The position numbers were made by a program, and so were the translations under genes. This document shows, piece after piece, positions 34,251 through 45,178 of a stretch of 64,000 nt of DNA. The DNA lies in the NCBI RefSeq assembly GCF_900143215.1, contig NZ_FRDM01000008.1, positions 115,490-179,489 of the forward strand. Reading direction: 5' to 3'. The stretch's first letter is position 1. Each line of letters begins with the position of its first letter. Under the pieces are notes generated by a model that was not told the origin of the DNA, ran no database searches, and saw only the letters and a program-made list of their open reading frames with translations. The DNA is from Geodermatophilus obscurus (lineage in GTDB: Bacteria > Actinomycetota > Actinomycetes > Mycobacteriales > Geodermatophilaceae).

Positions 34251-35738
34251 TTACCGCAGCGCCACCGCGGTGGGGGTCACCGGGCGCGGCAGCGTCGTCG
34301 AGCCGGTCAGCCAGGCGTCGACGGCGCCGGCGGCGGCCCGGCCCTCGGCGATCGCCCACACGATGAGCGACTGCCCGCGGCCCATGTCACCGGCGACGAA
34401 GACACCGGGGACGGTGGACATGAACTCGACGTCGCGGGCGACGTTGCCCCGCTGGTCGAGCTCGACCCCGAGCCCCTCGACGAGGCCCTCGCGCTGGGCG
34501 CCGGTGAAGCCCATGGCGAGGAACACCAGGTCGGCGGGCAGCTCCCGCTCGGTGCCCTCGACCTTCTGGAACCGCCCGTCCACCCGCTCCACGTCGTGGA
34601 TGAGCAGTGCGCGCAGGTTGCCCTCGTCGTCGCCGACGAAGCGCTCGGTGTTGACCGAGTAGAGCCGCTCCCCGCCCTCCTCGTGGGCGCTGGAGACACG
34701 CATGACCATCGGGTAGGTCGGCCACGGGTTGGTCTCGGTCCGGCGGTCCGGCGGCGCCGGCATGATCTCCAGCTGGGTCACCGAGAGCGCCCCCTGCCGG
34801 TGGGCGGTGCCCAGGCAGTCCGCGCCGGTGTCGCCGCCGCCGATGATCACGACGTGCTTGCCGTGGGCGTCGATCGGCGGCTCGTCGAGCTCGCCGAGCG
34901 CCTGCCGGTTGCCGAAGGGCAGGTACTCCATCGCCAGGTGGATGCCACGCAGCTCCCGGCCCGGCGCGGGGAGGTCCCGGCCCACGGTGGCGCCACCGGC
35001 CAGGACGACGGCGTCGAAGTCCGCGCGCAGCTGCTCGACGGTCGGGGCGCCGTCCCGGCCGCTGCCGACCTCGACCCCGGTGACGAACCGGGTGCCCTCG
35101 GCCCGCATCTGGTCCAGCCGCCGGTCGAGCACCGCCTTCTCCATCTTGAACTCGGGGATGCCGTAGCGCAGCAGCCCGCCGACGCGGTCGGCCCGCTCGA
35201 AGACCGTGACGTCGTGCCCGGCCCGGGTCAGCTGCTGGGCGGCGGCCAGCCCGGCGGGCCCGGAGCCGATGACGGCGACCTGCTTGCCGGTGTGCTCCTG
35301 CGGGGGGACCGGCTTCACCAGGTCGCGCTGGAACGCCTGGTCGATGATCTCCCACTCGATCTGCTTGATCGTGACCGGCGACTCCTGCAGGTTGAGCACG
35401 CAGGAGCCCTCGCACGGCGCGGGGCACAGCTTCCCCGTGAACTCCGGGAAGTTGTTGGTCGCGTGCAGCCGCTCGATCGCCTCGGTCCAGTCGTCACGGC
35501 GGGCGAGGTCGTTCCACTCCGGGATCAGGTTGCCCAGCGGACAGCCGTGGTGGCAGAACGGGATGCCGCAGTCCATGCACCGGGCGGCCTGCTGGCGCAC
35601 CGCGGCGACCGGGAACACGGCGTCCTCCCCGTTCTGCCGGGAGAGGTAGACGTCCTTCCAGTCCAGGATCCGCACGTCGACGGGACGCCGCGGCGGCAGC
35701 GCCCGCTCGTGCTTGAGGAATCCGGTCGAGTCAGCCAC
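34251..35738 (-). CDS. gltD: Glutamate synthase small (beta) subunit
   Basis: This 495-residue flavoprotein passes electrons from NADPH to GltB. Near the N-terminus are the cysteine clusters for two 4Fe-4S centres (CMDCGIPFCHHGCPLGN and CPAPCEGSC). An FAD-binding motif follows (VIGSGPAGLAAAQQL), then an NADPH-binding motif (VIIGGGDTGADCLG), ending with the FAD-contact segment GVFVAGDMGRGQSL. The GTG at 35738 begins VADSTGFLKHER. It lies 53 bp after gltB, so the two form the GOGAT operon. Confidence 0.96.
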   Translation of the reverse strand: MADSTGFLKHERALPPRRPVDVRILDWKDVYLSRQNGEDAVFPVAAVRQQAARCMDCGIPFCHHGCPLGNLIPEWNDLARRDDWTEAIERLHATNNFPEFTGKLCPAPCEGSCVLNLQESPVTIKQIEWEIIDQAFQRDLVKPVPPQEHTGKQVAVIGSGPAGLAAAQQLTRAGHDVTVFERADRVGGLLRYGIPEFKMEKAVLDRRLDQMRAEGTRFVTGVEVGSGRDGAPTVEQLRADFDAVVLAGGATVGRDLPAPGRELRGIHLAMEYLPFGNRQALGELDEPPIDAHGKHVVIIGGGDTGADCLGTAHRQGALSVTQLEIMPAPPDRRTETNPWPTYPMVMRVSSAHEEGGERLYSVNTERFVGDDEGNLRALLIHDVERVDGRFQKVEGTERELPADLVFLAMGFTGAQREGLVEGLGVELDQRGNVARDVEFMSTVPGVFVAGDMGRGQSLIVWAIAEGRAAAGAVDAWLTGSTTLPRPVTPTAVALR

Positions 35739-35791
35739 GTGCGGCCTCCATCGTCTCGTCATGGAGCGAGCTGCAGGGTCGGGGGCGCGGC

Positions 35792-38700
35792 TCAGCCACG
35801 AGCCGCCTCCATCACCGCGCGGTCGACGTCCGTTCCGGCGGCCTCGGCGGCCCGCCGGGCCTCGAGCGCGCGCCGGTAGTCGCGCGGCATGATCACGCTG
35901 AACCGCTCGGACCAGCGGCCCCAGTCGGCCAGCAGCGCGGCGGCCACCGGCGACTCGGTGTCCGCGGCGTAGCGGACGAGCACGTCGCGCAGCCACTGCG
36001 CGGACTCCCCGTCCAGCGGCTCGACGTCCACCATCTCGGGATTGACCCGGTGCCGGGCCAGGTCGAGCACGTAGCCGATGCCGCCGGACATGCCGGCCGC
36101 GATGTTGCGGCCGGTCGGGCCGAGGATCACCGCAGCGCCGCCGGTCATGTACTCCAGCGCGTGGTCGCCCACCCCCTCGACGACGGCCAGCGCGCCGGAG
36201 TTGCGCACGCAGAACCGCTCGCCGACCCGGCCGCGCAGGAAGACCTCACCCGCGGTGGCGCCGTAGCCGATGACGTTGCCGGCGAGGACGTTGTCCTCGG
36301 CGGCGAAGCCGGCCTCGCGGGCCGGCCGGGCGACGATCCGCCCGCCGGACAGCCCCTTGCCGACGTAGTCGTTGGCGTCGCCGAACAGCCGCATCGTGAT
36401 GCCCCGCGGCAGGAAGGCGCCGAAGGACTGGCCGGCCGACCCGGTGAAGGTCAGGTCGATCGTGCCGTCGGGCAGGCCCTCGCCGCCGAAGCGCCGGGTG
36501 ACCATGGAGCCCAGCATCGTGCCGACGGTGCGGTTGACGTTGCGCACCGGGAGCTCGAGGCTGACCGGCCGCGCGTCGAGCAGCGCGCCCTCGCACAGCT
36601 GGATCAGGGTCTGGTCCAGGGCGACGTCCAGGCCGTGGTCCTGCTCGCGCACCTTGTGCCGGGCAGCACCCTCGGGCAGGGCCGGCACGGCCAGCATGCG
36701 GGACAGGTCCAGCCCGGCGGCCTTCCAGTGGTCGACCGCCTTGCGGGTGTCGAGCAGCTCGGCGTGGCCGATCGCCTCGTCCAGCGAACGGAAGCCCAGG
36801 TCGGCGAGGTACTGGCGCACCTGCTCGGCGAGGAACTCGAAGAACGTCTCGACGAACTCCGGGCGCCCGGTGAACCGCTTGCGCAGCTCGGGGTTCTGCG
36901 TCGCGACGCCGACGGGGCAGGTGTCGAGGTGGCAGACGCGCATCATCACGCAGCCGGAGACGACCAGCGGAGCGGTGGCGAAGCCGTACTCCTCGGCGCC
37001 CAGCAGCGCGGCGATGACCACGTCCCGGCCGGTCTTCATCTGCCCGTCGGCCTGGACGACGATGCGGTCGCGCAGGCCGTTGGCCAGCAGCGTCTGCTGC
37101 GTCTCGGCCAGGCCCAGCTCCCACGGCGACCCGGCGTGCTTGAGCGAGGTCAGGGGTGCGGCGCCCGTTCCGCCGTCGTGCCCGGAGATGAGGACGACGT
37201 CGGCGTGCGCCTTGCTCACCCCGGCCGCGACAGTCCCGACGCCGACCTCGCTGACCAGCTTGACGTGGACCCTTGCTGCGTCGTTGGCGTTCTTCAGGTC
37301 GTGGATCAGCTGCTTGAGGTCCTCGATCGAGTAGATGTCGTGGTGCGGCGGCGGGCTGATCAGGCCGACACCCGGCGTGGAGTGCCGGGTGCGCGCCACC
37401 CACGGGTACACCTTGGCGCCGGGCAGCTGGCCGCCCTCGCCGGGCTTGGCGCCCTGCGCCATCTTGATCTGGATGTCGTCGGCGTTGACCAGGTACTCGC
37501 TGGTGACGCCGAACCGGCCGCTGGCCACCTGCTTGATGGCCGAGCGGCGCAGGTCGCCGTTCGGGTCGGGCCGGAACCGGTCGGGGTCCTCGCCGCCCTC
37601 ACCGGTGTTCGACTTGCCGCCCAGCCGGTTCATGGCGATCGCCAGGGTCTCGTGCGCCTCCTGCGAGATGGAGCCGTAGCTCATCGCGCCGGTCTGGAAG
37701 CGCTTGACGATCTCGGCGGCCGGCTCGACCTCCTCCAGCGGCACGGGCGGGCGGACGCCGGTGCGCAGGGTGAACAGGCCGCGCAGGGTGGCGGCCTCCT
37801 CCGACAGCTGGTCGACGGTCTGCGTGTACCGCTCGAACACCTCGAACTGCCGCGAGCGGGTGGCGTGCTGCAGCAGGAACACCGTCTCGGGGTTGAACAG
37901 GTGCACCTCGCCCTCGCGGCGCCACTGGTACTCCCCGCCGGTCTCCAGCCGCCGGTGCGCGCGCTCGGTCGGGTTCTCCGGGTACGCGCGGCGGTGGCGC
38001 ATGGCCACCTCCTCGGCCAGGACGTCGATGCCCACGCCGCCCAGCGGGCAGGAGGTGCCGGTGAAGTACTCGTCGACGAGCTCCTGGGAGAGGCCGACCG
38101 CCTCGAAGATCTGCGCCATCGTGTACGAGCCGACGGTGCTGATGCCCATCTTGCTCATGACCTTCAGGACGCCCTTGCCCAGCGCCTTGACCACGTTGCG
38201 GACCGCCTGGGCCGGCTGGATGCCGGTCAGGTTGCCGTCCCGGATCAGGTCCTCGATCGACTCGAAGGCCAGGTACGGGTTGACCGCGGCGGCGCCGTAG
38301 CCGAGCAGCAGCGCGACGTGGTGCACCTCGCGGCAGTCGCCGGACTCGACGACCAGCCCGACCTCCATGCGGGTCTTCTGCCGCACGAGGTGGTGGTGGA
38401 CGGCGGCGGTCATCAGCAGCGACGGGATCGGGGCGCGCTGCTCGTCGCAGTCCCGGTCGGAGAGCACGATGATCCGGGCGCCCGCGGCGATGGCCTTGCT
38501 GACCTTGGTGCGCAGCTGCTCGACCGCCTGCGCCAGCGCCGTCCCGCCGCCGTTGACGTCGTAGTGGCCGGTGATCCGGACGGCGGCGTACCCGGGCAGG
38601 TCGCCGTCGTCGTCGATGTGCAGGATCTTGGCCAGCTCGTCGTTGTCGATGACCGGGTACGGCAGGAACAGCTGACGGCAGGACGCCGGGGTCGCGCGGA

Positions 38701-40510
38701 GCAGGTTCTGCTCGGGGCCGAAGGTGCGGCCCAGGCTGGTCACCAGCTCCTCGCGGATGGCATCCAGCGGCGGGTTGGTCACCTGGGCGAAGAGCTGCCC
38801 GAAGTAGTCGTAGAGCAACCTGGAGCGGTCCGACAGCGCGGCGACCGGGGTGTCGGTGCCCATGGAGCCGATCGGCTCGGCGCCGGAGGACGCCATCGGG
38901 GTGAGCAGGACGCGCAGGTCCTCCTCGGTGTACCCGAACAGCTGCTGCCGGCGGACGACGGACTCGTGGCTGGGCCGGGCGCGGCGGCGCTCGGGCAGCT
39001 GCGGGAGGTGCACCAGGCCGGCGTGCAGCCAGTCCTCGTAGGGGTGCTCCCCCGCCAGGGCGCCCTTGACCTGCTCGTCGGAGACGATCTTCCCGGCCGC
39101 GGTGTCGACCAGGAACATCCGGCCCGGCTGCAGCCGGCCCTTGGCGACGACCTCGGAGTCGGGGATCTCCAGGACGCCGACCTCGCTGGCCAGCACGACC
39201 AGGTCGTCCTCGGTGTGCCACCAGCGACCCGGGCGCAGCCCGTTGCGGTCGAGGACGGCGCCGATCAGCGTGCCGTCGGTGAACGCGACCGCGGCCGGCC
39301 CGTCCCACGGCTCCATGATCGAGGCGTGGAACCGGTAGAAGGCCCGGCGGGCCGGGTCCATCTCGTCGTGGTTCTCCCACGCCTCCGGGATCATCATGAG
39401 CACCGCGTGCGGCAGCGAGCGGCCGGACAGGTGCAGCAGCTCGAGCACCTCGTCGAAGGTGGCCGAGTCGCTGAAGTCGCTCGCGGTGACCGGGAAGATC
39501 CGCTCGAGGCCGAGCTCGGACGCGGGGCCGGCCGGTCCGTCGAACAGCGCCGTCTCCAGCTTCGCCTCGCGGGCGCGCATCCGGTTCCGGTTGCCCTTGA
39601 TGGTGTTGATCTCGCCGTTGTGCGCGATCACCCGGAACGGGTGGGCCAGCGGCCAGCTCGGGAAGGTGTTGGTCGAGAACCGGCTGTGCACCAGGGCGAT
39701 CGCCGAGGCGTAGCGCTCGTCGCGCAGGTCGGGGAAGAACGCGGGCAGCTGGTCGGTGGTCAGCATGCCCTTGTAGGTGATGGTGCGGCTCGACAGCGAG
39801 GTGATGTAGAGGGAGCTGCCGGCCTCGGAGGCGGCCCGCTCGGCCCGCTTGCGCAGCACGAAGGCGCGCCGCTCCAGCCGGGTCACGCCGTTGACGGCCT
39901 GGGCGCCGCCGAACGCGGTCGCGTCGGCGCGGGCACCGATGGTCTCGGCCACGAACAGCTGGGCGAAGTGCGGCATGACCGCGCGGGCGGTGGGGCCGAC
40001 GTCGGCGCCGTCCGGGTCGACCGGCAGCTCGCGCCAGCCGAGGACGGTCAGGCCCTCCTCGGCGGCCAGGCGGGCGACGTCCTCCGCCCGCGCGGCCCGC
40101 TCGGCGTCGTCCACGGGCAGGAAGGCGATGCCGACGGCGTACTCGCCCACCGGGGGCAGGTCGAAGTCCACCTCGGCGCGCAGCAGCGCGTCGGGGACCT
40201 GGGTGAGGATGCCGGCGCCGTCCCCCGAGTTCGGCTCGGAACCGGCGGCGCCGCGGTGGTCCAGGTTGTGCAGGGCGGTGAGCCCGGCGGCCACGATCTT
40301 CCGGCTGGCGCGACCCCGCACGTCGGCGACGAAGGCGACGCCGCAGGCGTCCTTGTCGTTGGCCGGGTCGTACAGGCCGGACGCGGCCGGGACGGCCGAG
40401 AACGGCACAGCCGGGCCGGCCGGGAACGGCACGGCGGGAACCGCGGTGGACGGCACGGCGGTGCCGTCGGAGCCGGGGCGGGTCGCGGCGGGGGCGGTGG
40501 ACTCGGGCAT
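35792..40510 (-). CDS. gltB: Glutamate synthase large (alpha) subunit
   Basis: This 1572-residue enzyme makes two glutamates from glutamine and 2-oxoglutarate. The amidotransferase nucleophile is C56 in [13 protein letters not shown], so a propeptide of 55 residues must be removed; it is unusually long and made of alanine, proline and valine repeats ([17 protein letters not shown]). The central and FMN domains follow, with [10 protein letters not shown], the 3Fe-4S cysteines in [16 protein letters not shown], and the C-terminal GXGXG beta-helix. ATG at 40510. Confidence 0.97.
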   Translation of the reverse strand: MPESTAPAATRPGSDGTAVPSTAVPAVPFPAGPAVPFSAVPAASGLYDPANDKDACGVAFVADVRGRASRKIVAAGLTALHNLDHRGAAGSEPNSGDGAGILTQVPDALLRAEVDFDLPPVGEYAVGIAFLPVDDAERAARAEDVARLAAEEGLTVLGWRELPVDPDGADVGPTARAVMPHFAQLFVAETIGARADATAFGGAQAVNGVTRLERRAFVLRKRAERAASEAGSSLYITSLSSRTITYKGMLTTDQLPAFFPDLRDERYASAIALVHSRFSTNTFPSWPLAHPFRVIAHNGEINTIKGNRNRMRAREAKLETALFDGPAGPASELGLERIFPVTASDFSDSATFDEVLELLHLSGRSLPHAVLMMIPEAWENHDEMDPARRAFYRFHASIMEPWDGPAAVAFTDGTLIGAVLDRNGLRPGRWWHTEDDLVVLASEVGVLEIPDSEVVAKGRLQPGRMFLVDTAAGKIVSDEQVKGALAGEHPYEDWLHAGLVHLPQLPERRRARPSHESVVRRQQLFGYTEEDLRVLLTPMASSGAEPIGSMGTDTPVAALSDRSRLLYDYFGQLFAQVTNPPLDAIREELVTSLGRTFGPEQNLLRATPASCRQLFLPYPVIDNDELAKILHIDDDGDLPGYAAVRITGHYDVNGGGTALAQAVEQLRTKVSKAIAAGARIIVLSDRDCDEQRAPIPSLLMTAAVHHHLVRQKTRMEVGLVVESGDCREVHHVALLLGYGAAAVNPYLAFESIEDLIRDGNLTGIQPAQAVRNVVKALGKGVLKVMSKMGISTVGSYTMAQIFEAVGLSQELVDEYFTGTSCPLGGVGIDVLAEEVAMRHRRAYPENPTERAHRRLETGGEYQWRREGEVHLFNPETVFLLQHATRSRQFEVFERYTQTVDQLSEEAATLRGLFTLRTGVRPPVPLEEVEPAAEIVKRFQTGAMSYGSISQEAHETLAIAMNRLGGKSNTGEGGEDPDRFRPDPNGDLRRSAIKQVASGRFGVTSEYLVNADDIQIKMAQGAKPGEGGQLPGAKVYPWVARTRHSTPGVGLISPPPHHDIYSIEDLKQLIHDLKNANDAARVHVKLVSEVGVGTVAAGVSKAHADVVLISGHDGGTGAAPLTSLKHAGSPWELGLAETQQTLLANGLRDRIVVQADGQMKTGRDVVIAALLGAEEYGFATAPLVVSGCVMMRVCHLDTCPVGVATQNPELRKRFTGRPEFVETFFEFLAEQVRQYLADLGFRSLDEAIGHAELLDTRKAVDHWKAAGLDLSRMLAVPALPEGAARHKVREQDHGLDVALDQTLIQLCEGALLDARPVSLELPVRNVNRTVGTMLGSMVTRRFGGEGLPDGTIDLTFTGSAGQSFGAFLPRGITMRLFGDANDYVGKGLSGGRIVARPAREAGFAAEDNVLAGNVIGYGATAGEVFLRGRVGERFCVRNSGALAVVEGVGDHALEYMTGGAAVILGPTGRNIAAGMSGGIGYVLDLARHRVNPEMVDVEPLDGESAQWLRDVLVRYAADTESPVAAALLADWGRWSERFSVIMPRDYRRALEARRAAEAAGTDVDRAVMEAARG

Positions 40511-40829
40511 GTCACTCCCGTCGTCGGCACGCCGCCCGGGCGCCGTCGGCGGTGACGGGAGCGGGGCGGGGGCGCTGGGCCCGGCCGGTGGTCAGAGGGC
40601 AGAGGAGCGGAGCACTGCGGGAGGCCGGCCGGCGGACGGTCGGGGGGACCGTGCACCCGGCTGGGCGAGCACCGGGGGGTGGTGCCCCGGTGCTGTCGTC
40701 CGCGGGGCGGCGCTGGCCCGGTTCCGACGCGTGCGACCCCGCCAGGATCACCGTGGGGTCTCGGCAGAAGGGTACACAGGCGCACCACCGATCTCGTACG
40801 CCTGGAGCCGCGGGGACGGCGCGTCGCCC
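40511..40829. other. 319-bp gap between lgt and gltB
   Basis: No gene is supported. A hairpin with a 10-bp stem (AGCACCGGGG/CCCCGGTGCT, 40668-40694) could end lgt transcription or form part of the gltB leader. The gltB promoter should lie here, but I cannot name convincing -10/-35 boxes. Confidence 0.5.
40668..40694 (-). terminator. Possible lgt terminator hairpin
   Basis: The 10-bp perfect stem with a 7-base loop lies about 135 bp past the lgt stop. No T-run follows. It could equally be a structure in the gltB leader. Confidence 0.4.
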
Positions 40830-41795
40830 TCAGGACCCGGGGTGTCGCGGACTCCCGTCCTCACCAGCGTCTTCGCCTTCCCGGGGCTCTCCAGCGCCCG
40901 GGGCGACGGCGGGAGCGGCGTCGGCTCGGCCGCCGCGGGTCCCGGTGTCGGCGTCGTCACGGCCCCGCGCGACCACCTCGCGGGGCCGGCCGCGCTGCCA
41001 GACCAGGTAGGCCACCGCGAGCAGGCCGACGACCACCGAGGTGTAGACGTTGATCCGGATGCCGGCGACGGTCTCCGCGGGGTCGCTGCGCAGCAGCTCG
41101 ATCCACAGCCGGCCGGTGCAGTAGAGCGCGACGTAGAGCGCGAAGGCGCGCCCGTGGCTGAGCCGGAAGCGCCGGTCGACCCAGATCACGACGAGTGCGG
41201 CGGCCAGGTTCCACAGCAGCTCGTAGAGGAACGTCGGGTGGAAGGTGCCGAGCACGAGCGGCTGGCCGTCGGGGCCGATCACCGCCTGGGTGCCGGTCCA
41301 GTCGTAGATCGTCAGCGCCCAGGGCAGGTCGGTGGGGCGGCCGTAGAGCTCGTTGTTGAACCAGTTGCCCAGCCGGCCGATGGCCTGCGCGACGAGCAGC
41401 CCCGGGGCCAGCGCGTCGGCGAAGGCCGGCAGCGGGATGCCCCGGCGGCGGCAGGCGATCCACGCGCCGACCCCGCCCAGGGCGATCGCGCCCCAGATGC
41501 CGAGGCCGCCCTCCCAGATGGCGAAGGCCCGCAGCGGGTCGCCGCCGTCGCCGAAGTACGGACGGGGGCTGCTGAGGACGTGGTAGAGCCGGCCACCGAT
41601 GATCCCGAACGGCACGGCCCACACGGCGATGTCGAGGACCTCGCCGGGCGCTCCGCCCCGGGCCACCCAGCGGCGCTCGGTGATCAGGACCGCCGCGACG
41701 ATCCCGGCGATGATGCACAGCGCGTAGGCGCGGATGGGCAGCGGGCCCAGCTCCCAGACGCCCTGCGTCGGGCTCGGGATCGCGGCGAGGTTCAT
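40830..41795 (-). CDS. lgt: Prolipoprotein diacylglyceryl transferase
   Basis: This 321-residue membrane enzyme attaches diacylglycerol to the lipobox cysteine of prolipoproteins. It has about seven hydrophobic helices, the HVLSSPRPYFGDGGDPLRAF region, GGLGIWGAIALGG (the usual H-G-G-L here is E-G-G-L), and the Lgt signature IGRLGNWFNNELYG. The C-terminal 55 residues are hydrophilic and low-complexity. The ATG at 41795 overlaps the trpA stop (ATGA), as in mycobacterial trp-lgt clusters. Confidence 0.95.
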   Translation of the reverse strand: MNLAAIPSPTQGVWELGPLPIRAYALCIIAGIVAAVLITERRWVARGGAPGEVLDIAVWAVPFGIIGGRLYHVLSSPRPYFGDGGDPLRAFAIWEGGLGIWGAIALGGVGAWIACRRRGIPLPAFADALAPGLLVAQAIGRLGNWFNNELYGRPTDLPWALTIYDWTGTQAVIGPDGQPLVLGTFHPTFLYELLWNLAAALVVIWVDRRFRLSHGRAFALYVALYCTGRLWIELLRSDPAETVAGIRINVYTSVVVGLLAVAYLVWQRGRPREVVARGRDDADTGTRGGRADAAPAVAPGAGEPREGEDAGEDGSPRHPGS

Positions 41796-42592
41796 GCCGG
41801 CGTTCCTGCCCGGCGCACGCCCTCGGCCAGTTCGGCCGAGAGCGCGCGGACCCCCTCGGCGCCGCGCCCGTCGAGCATCTCCCGGACGTAGGCCGAGCCC
41901 ACGATCACCCCGTCGGCGAAGCGGGCCACCTCTGCTGCCTGGTCGCCGTTGGAGACGCCCAGCCCCACGCAGATCGGCAGGTCGCCTGCCACCAGCCGGG
42001 TGCGCGCGACCAGCTCGCCGGCGGTGCTGCTGACCGTGGTCCGCGTGCCCGTGACCCCCATGGTCGAGGCGGCGTAGACGAATCCGCGGGACGCCGCGAC
42101 GGTGGCCGCGAGCCGTGCGTCGGTCGACGACGGGGCGACCAGGAAGACCCGGTCGAGCCCGGTGCGGTCGGTCGCGGCGATCCAGGGCCCGGCCTCGTCC
42201 GGGATCAGATCAGGGGTGATGGCTCCGGCTCCCCCGGCGGCGGCCAGGTCGTCGGCGAAGCGGTCCACTCCGTAGCGCTCGACCGGGTTCCAGTAGCTCA
42301 TCACCACCGGCACCCCTCCGGCGGCCGCGACCGCACGGACGGCCGGCAGCACGTCGGGCAGCCCGACGCCCGCCCGGACGGCGACGTCCATGGCCTCCTG
42401 GATGACCGGACCTTCCATGCCGGGGTCCGAGTAGGGCACTCCGACCTCGAGGGCGTCCGCGCCGCCTTCGACGGCGGCGACCATCGCCTCGACGGAGGTG
42501 TCGACATCGGGATAGCCCACCGGCAGGTAAGCGATGAGCGCGGCCCGGCCCTCCGCCCGCGCCGCGGCGATGCGATCGGCGAGCATGCTCAC
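41792..42592 (-). CDS. trpA: Tryptophan synthase alpha subunit
   Basis: This 266-residue TIM barrel cleaves indole-3-glycerol phosphate to indole. Catalytic regions are [12 protein letters not shown] (usual form TAGYPD; the acidic residue sits on the strand after it) and [18 protein letters not shown], keeping the catalytic Asp; phosphate-binding glycines lie in [11 protein letters not shown] and [10 protein letters not shown]. The GTG at 42592 overlaps trpB (GTGA); the ATG at 42586 is an alternative. It acts as a complex with TrpB, channelling indole. Confidence 0.96.
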   Translation of the reverse strand: MSMLADRIAAARAEGRAALIAYLPVGYPDVDTSVEAMVAAVEGGADALEVGVPYSDPGMEGPVIQEAMDVAVRAGVGLPDVLPAVRAVAAAGGVPVVMSYWNPVERYGVDRFADDLAAAGGAGAITPDLIPDEAGPWIAATDRTGLDRVFLVAPSSTDARLAATVAASRGFVYAASTMGVTGTRTTVSSTAGELVARTRLVAGDLPICVGLGVSNGDQAAEVARFADGVIVGSAYVREMLDGRGAEGVRALSAELAEGVRRAGTPA

Positions 42593-43938
42593 GCCGACTC
42601 CCCCGCGTCCTGCCCGGCGACCGCGTCGCCGGAGGTGACCGCGCCCTCGAGGGGCTGCTGGTCGGTGTCCATGCCGGCGCCGGGCTCGACGTGCTCGCGG
42701 TCGCCGAGGCCGAACCAGCGCGACGCCGTCTCGACGTCCTTGTCGCCGCGGCCGGAGAGGTTGACCAGCAGCAGTGCCTCCGGCCCCAGCTCGCGGCCCA
42801 TCACCAGCGCCCCGGCCAGGGCGTGCGCCGACTCGATCGCCGGGATGATGCCCTCGGTGCGGCACAGCAGCGCGAAGGCCTCCATGGCCTCGGCGTCGGT
42901 GACCGCCCGGTACTCCGCCCGGCCGATGTCGTGCAGGTGGGAGTGCTCGGGCCCCACGCCCGGGTAGTCCAGCCCGGCGCTGATCGAGTGCGACTCGATG
43001 GTCTGGCCGTTCTCGTCCTGCAGGAGGTACGAGCGGGCGCCGTGCAGCACCCCCGGCGTCCCGCCGGTGATGGTGGCCGCGTGCCGGCCGGTGCCCACGC
43101 CGTCCCCGCCGGCCTCCAGGCCGACCAGGCGGACGCCGTCGTCGGGGACGAAGGCGGTGAAGATGCCGATGGCGTTGGAGCCGCCGCCCACGCAGGCCAG
43201 GACGGCGTCGGGCAGCCGGCCCAGCCGCTCGAGCACCTGGGCGCGCGCCTCGTCGCCGATGACCCGCTGGAAGTCGCGGACCATCTCCGGGAACGGGTGC
43301 GGGCCGGCGACGGTGCCGAAGACGTAGTTCGTCGTCTCGACGTTGGTGACCCAGTCGCGGAAGGCCTCGTTGATGGCGTCCTTGAGGGTGCGCGAGCCGG
43401 TGGTGACCGGGACGACCTCGGCGCCGAGCAACCGCATCCGGGCGACGTTGAGCGCCTGGCGGCGGGTGTCCTCCTCGCCCATGTAGATGGTGCAGGACAG
43501 CCCCATGAGCGCGGCCGCGGTGGCGGTCGCGACGCCGTGCTGCCCGGCGCCGGTCTCGGCGATGACCCGCTGCTTGCCGATCCGCCTGGTGAGCAAGGCC
43601 TGGCCCAGCACGTTGTTGATCTTGTGCGATCCGGTGTGGTTGAGGTCCTCGCGCTTGAGCCAGATGCGCGCCCCGCCGGCGTGCTCGGCGAACCTCGGCA
43701 CCTCGGTGATCGGGCTGGGCCGGCCGGTGTAGTCGCGCTGCAGCGCGGCGAACTCCTCGATGAAGGCCGGGTCGACGCGCATCGCGCGGTAGGCCTCGGT
43801 GAGCTCGTCGAGGGCGGCGATCAGCGCCTCCGGCACGAACCGCCCACCGAAGACCCCGAAGTGGCCGGTGGCGTCGGGCCAGCCCGGCTGCGCCGGCTCG
43901 AGTCGCGTTTCCGGCGGGGAGACGGCGCTCGTGGTCAT
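42589..43938 (-). CDS. trpB: Tryptophan synthase beta subunit
   Basis: This 449-residue PLP enzyme condenses indole with serine. The PLP lysine is in [20 protein letters not shown], the GAGQHG motif in [14 protein letters not shown], and the phosphate cup in [13 protein letters not shown] short extra C-terminal tail (ending QDAGESA) is present. The ATG at 43938 begins [11 protein letters not shown]. The upstream 253-bp gap carries a 24-bp tandem repeat. Confidence 0.97.
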   Translation of the reverse strand: MTTSAVSPPETRLEPAQPGWPDATGHFGVFGGRFVPEALIAALDELTEAYRAMRVDPAFIEEFAALQRDYTGRPSPITEVPRFAEHAGGARIWLKREDLNHTGSHKINNVLGQALLTRRIGKQRVIAETGAGQHGVATATAAALMGLSCTIYMGEEDTRRQALNVARMRLLGAEVVPVTTGSRTLKDAINEAFRDWVTNVETTNYVFGTVAGPHPFPEMVRDFQRVIGDEARAQVLERLGRLPDAVLACVGGGSNAIGIFTAFVPDDGVRLVGLEAGGDGVGTGRHAATITGGTPGVLHGARSYLLQDENGQTIESHSISAGLDYPGVGPEHSHLHDIGRAEYRAVTDAEAMEAFALLCRTEGIIPAIESAHALAGALVMGRELGPEALLLVNLSGRGDKDVETASRWFGLGDREHVEPGAGMDTDQQPLEGAVTSGDAVAGQDAGESA

Positions 43939-43970
43939 GGCCCCAGTGTCCCGCGTCCGGGCGCCGGGGT

Positions 43971-44042
43971 GGTGGGGTGGGTCGGCAACACGCTGGTGGG
44001 GTGGGTCGGCAACACGCTGGTGGGGTGGGTCGGCAACACGCT
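43971..44042. repeat. 24-bp tandem repeat, three perfect copies, upstream of trpB
   Basis: The unit GGTGGGGTGGGTCGGCAACA plus CGCT repeats exactly three times (43971-43994, 43995-44018, 44019-44042) and a partial fourth copy (GGTGGAGTGCT) follows. It lies 33-104 bp before the trpB ATG, in the trpC-trpB gap, so it is probably in the trpB leader. The rest of the gap (44043-44191) shows nothing else I can name. Confidence 0.9.
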
Positions 44043-44191
44043 GGTGGAGTGCTCAGCGCACCGGCGGTCGGGCTCCGGCCGCTGTCGCGCCGCTGCCCCC
44101 GCACTCGCACCGGTGCAGCAGCGCCGACGCGCAGGCAACCGCGCGGGAGTCGCTCGGTCCGAGCCGGGCGACGCCGGCTGAGGCGGACCGC

Positions 44192-45001
44192 TCAGCGAGG
44201 GGTGCGCGGAGTGGCCGGGTGCGCGCCGGCGGTGACCAGGTCGGCGACCGCCTGGCGGGCGTCGCCGGCGGTGACCAGGCCCTCGCCGACGAGCACGGCG
44301 TCGGCGCCGGCCGCCGCGTAGGAGATGAGGTCGTGCGGCCCGCGGACGCCGGACTCGGCGACCTTGACGACCTCCGACGGCAGCCCGGGGGCGATCCGCT
44401 CGAAGGTGGAGCGGTCGACCTGCAGCGTGGTGAGGTCGCGGGCGTTGACGCCGATCACCGCGGCGCCGGCGGACAGCGCGCGGTCGGCCTCGGCCTCGGT
44501 GTGCACCTCGACCAGCGCGGTCATGCCCAGCGACTCGACCCGCTCCAGCAGACCGAGCAGCGCGTTCTGCTCCAGTGCGGCCACGATCAGCAGGACGACG
44601 TCCGCCCCGTGGGCGCGCGCCTCGTGCACCTGGTAGCTGGTGACGACGAAGTCCTTGCACAGCACCGGGACGTCGACGGCCGCGCGGACGGCGGCGAGGT
44701 CGGCCTGGCCGCCGCCGAAGCGGCGCCGCTCGGTGAGCACGCTGATCACCCGCGCGCCGCCGTCGGCGTACTGCCGGGCCAGCACCGCGGGGTCGGGGAT
44801 GTCGGCGAGCGCGCCCTTGGAGGGGCTCTGCCGCTTCACCTCGGCGATGACGCCGACACCGGGCGCACGCAGCGCGGCGAGGGCGTCGAGGGGCGGGCGG
44901 GCGTCCCGGGCGGCGGCCTTGACCTCCGCCAGCGGGGTGGTCGCCTCACGGGCCGCCAGCTCCTCACGGACGCCGGCGACGATCTCGTCGAGCACGGACA
45001 C
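44192..45001 (-). CDS. trpC: Indole-3-glycerol phosphate synthase
   Basis: This 269-residue TIM barrel closes the indole ring. It has [13 protein letters not shown] with the catalytic lysine, [13 protein letters not shown] with the second catalytic lysine, IGVNARDL and VAESGVRG. The GTG at 45001 follows GGGAGGACTC and begins [15 protein letters not shown]; the longer in-frame extension to 45142 is not conserved. There is no fused TrpF domain, fitting a PriA-type HisA that supplies TrpF activity. Confidence 0.96.
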   Translation of the reverse strand: MSVLDEIVAGVREELAAREATTPLAEVKAAARDARPPLDALAALRAPGVGVIAEVKRQSPSKGALADIPDPAVLARQYADGGARVISVLTERRRFGGGQADLAAVRAAVDVPVLCKDFVVTSYQVHEARAHGADVVLLIVAALEQNALLGLLERVESLGMTALVEVHTEAEADRALSAGAAVIGVNARDLTTLQVDRSTFERIAPGLPSEVVKVAESGVRGPHDLISYAAAGADAVLVGEGLVTAGDARQAVADLVTAGAHPATPRTPR

Positions 45002-45178
45002 GAGTCCTCCCCGCTGCTGCTCGTCAACCGCCCACCGGGCCAGGAGAACCACCCACCGGGCGCGGCCCGGGCCGGGCCTCGATCCGTGGAGCCACTCTAG
45101 AGGCGGCGGACCCGCCGACTGCCCGCGGGGGCGGCCGGACACCCCGGACGGGGGTGTGGACCGGGCGGTCCGGGGTAC

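Noticed and set aside
36050..40555. A 1500-codon open frame on the plus strand opposite gltB
   Set aside because: It mirrors gltB codon structure. High GC removes stop codons on the antisense strand; no domain is recognisable, and gltB is certain.
43971..44042. Repeats considered as a CRISPR array
   Set aside because: Copies are adjacent with no unique spacers and no cas genes are present. It is a simple tandem repeat.
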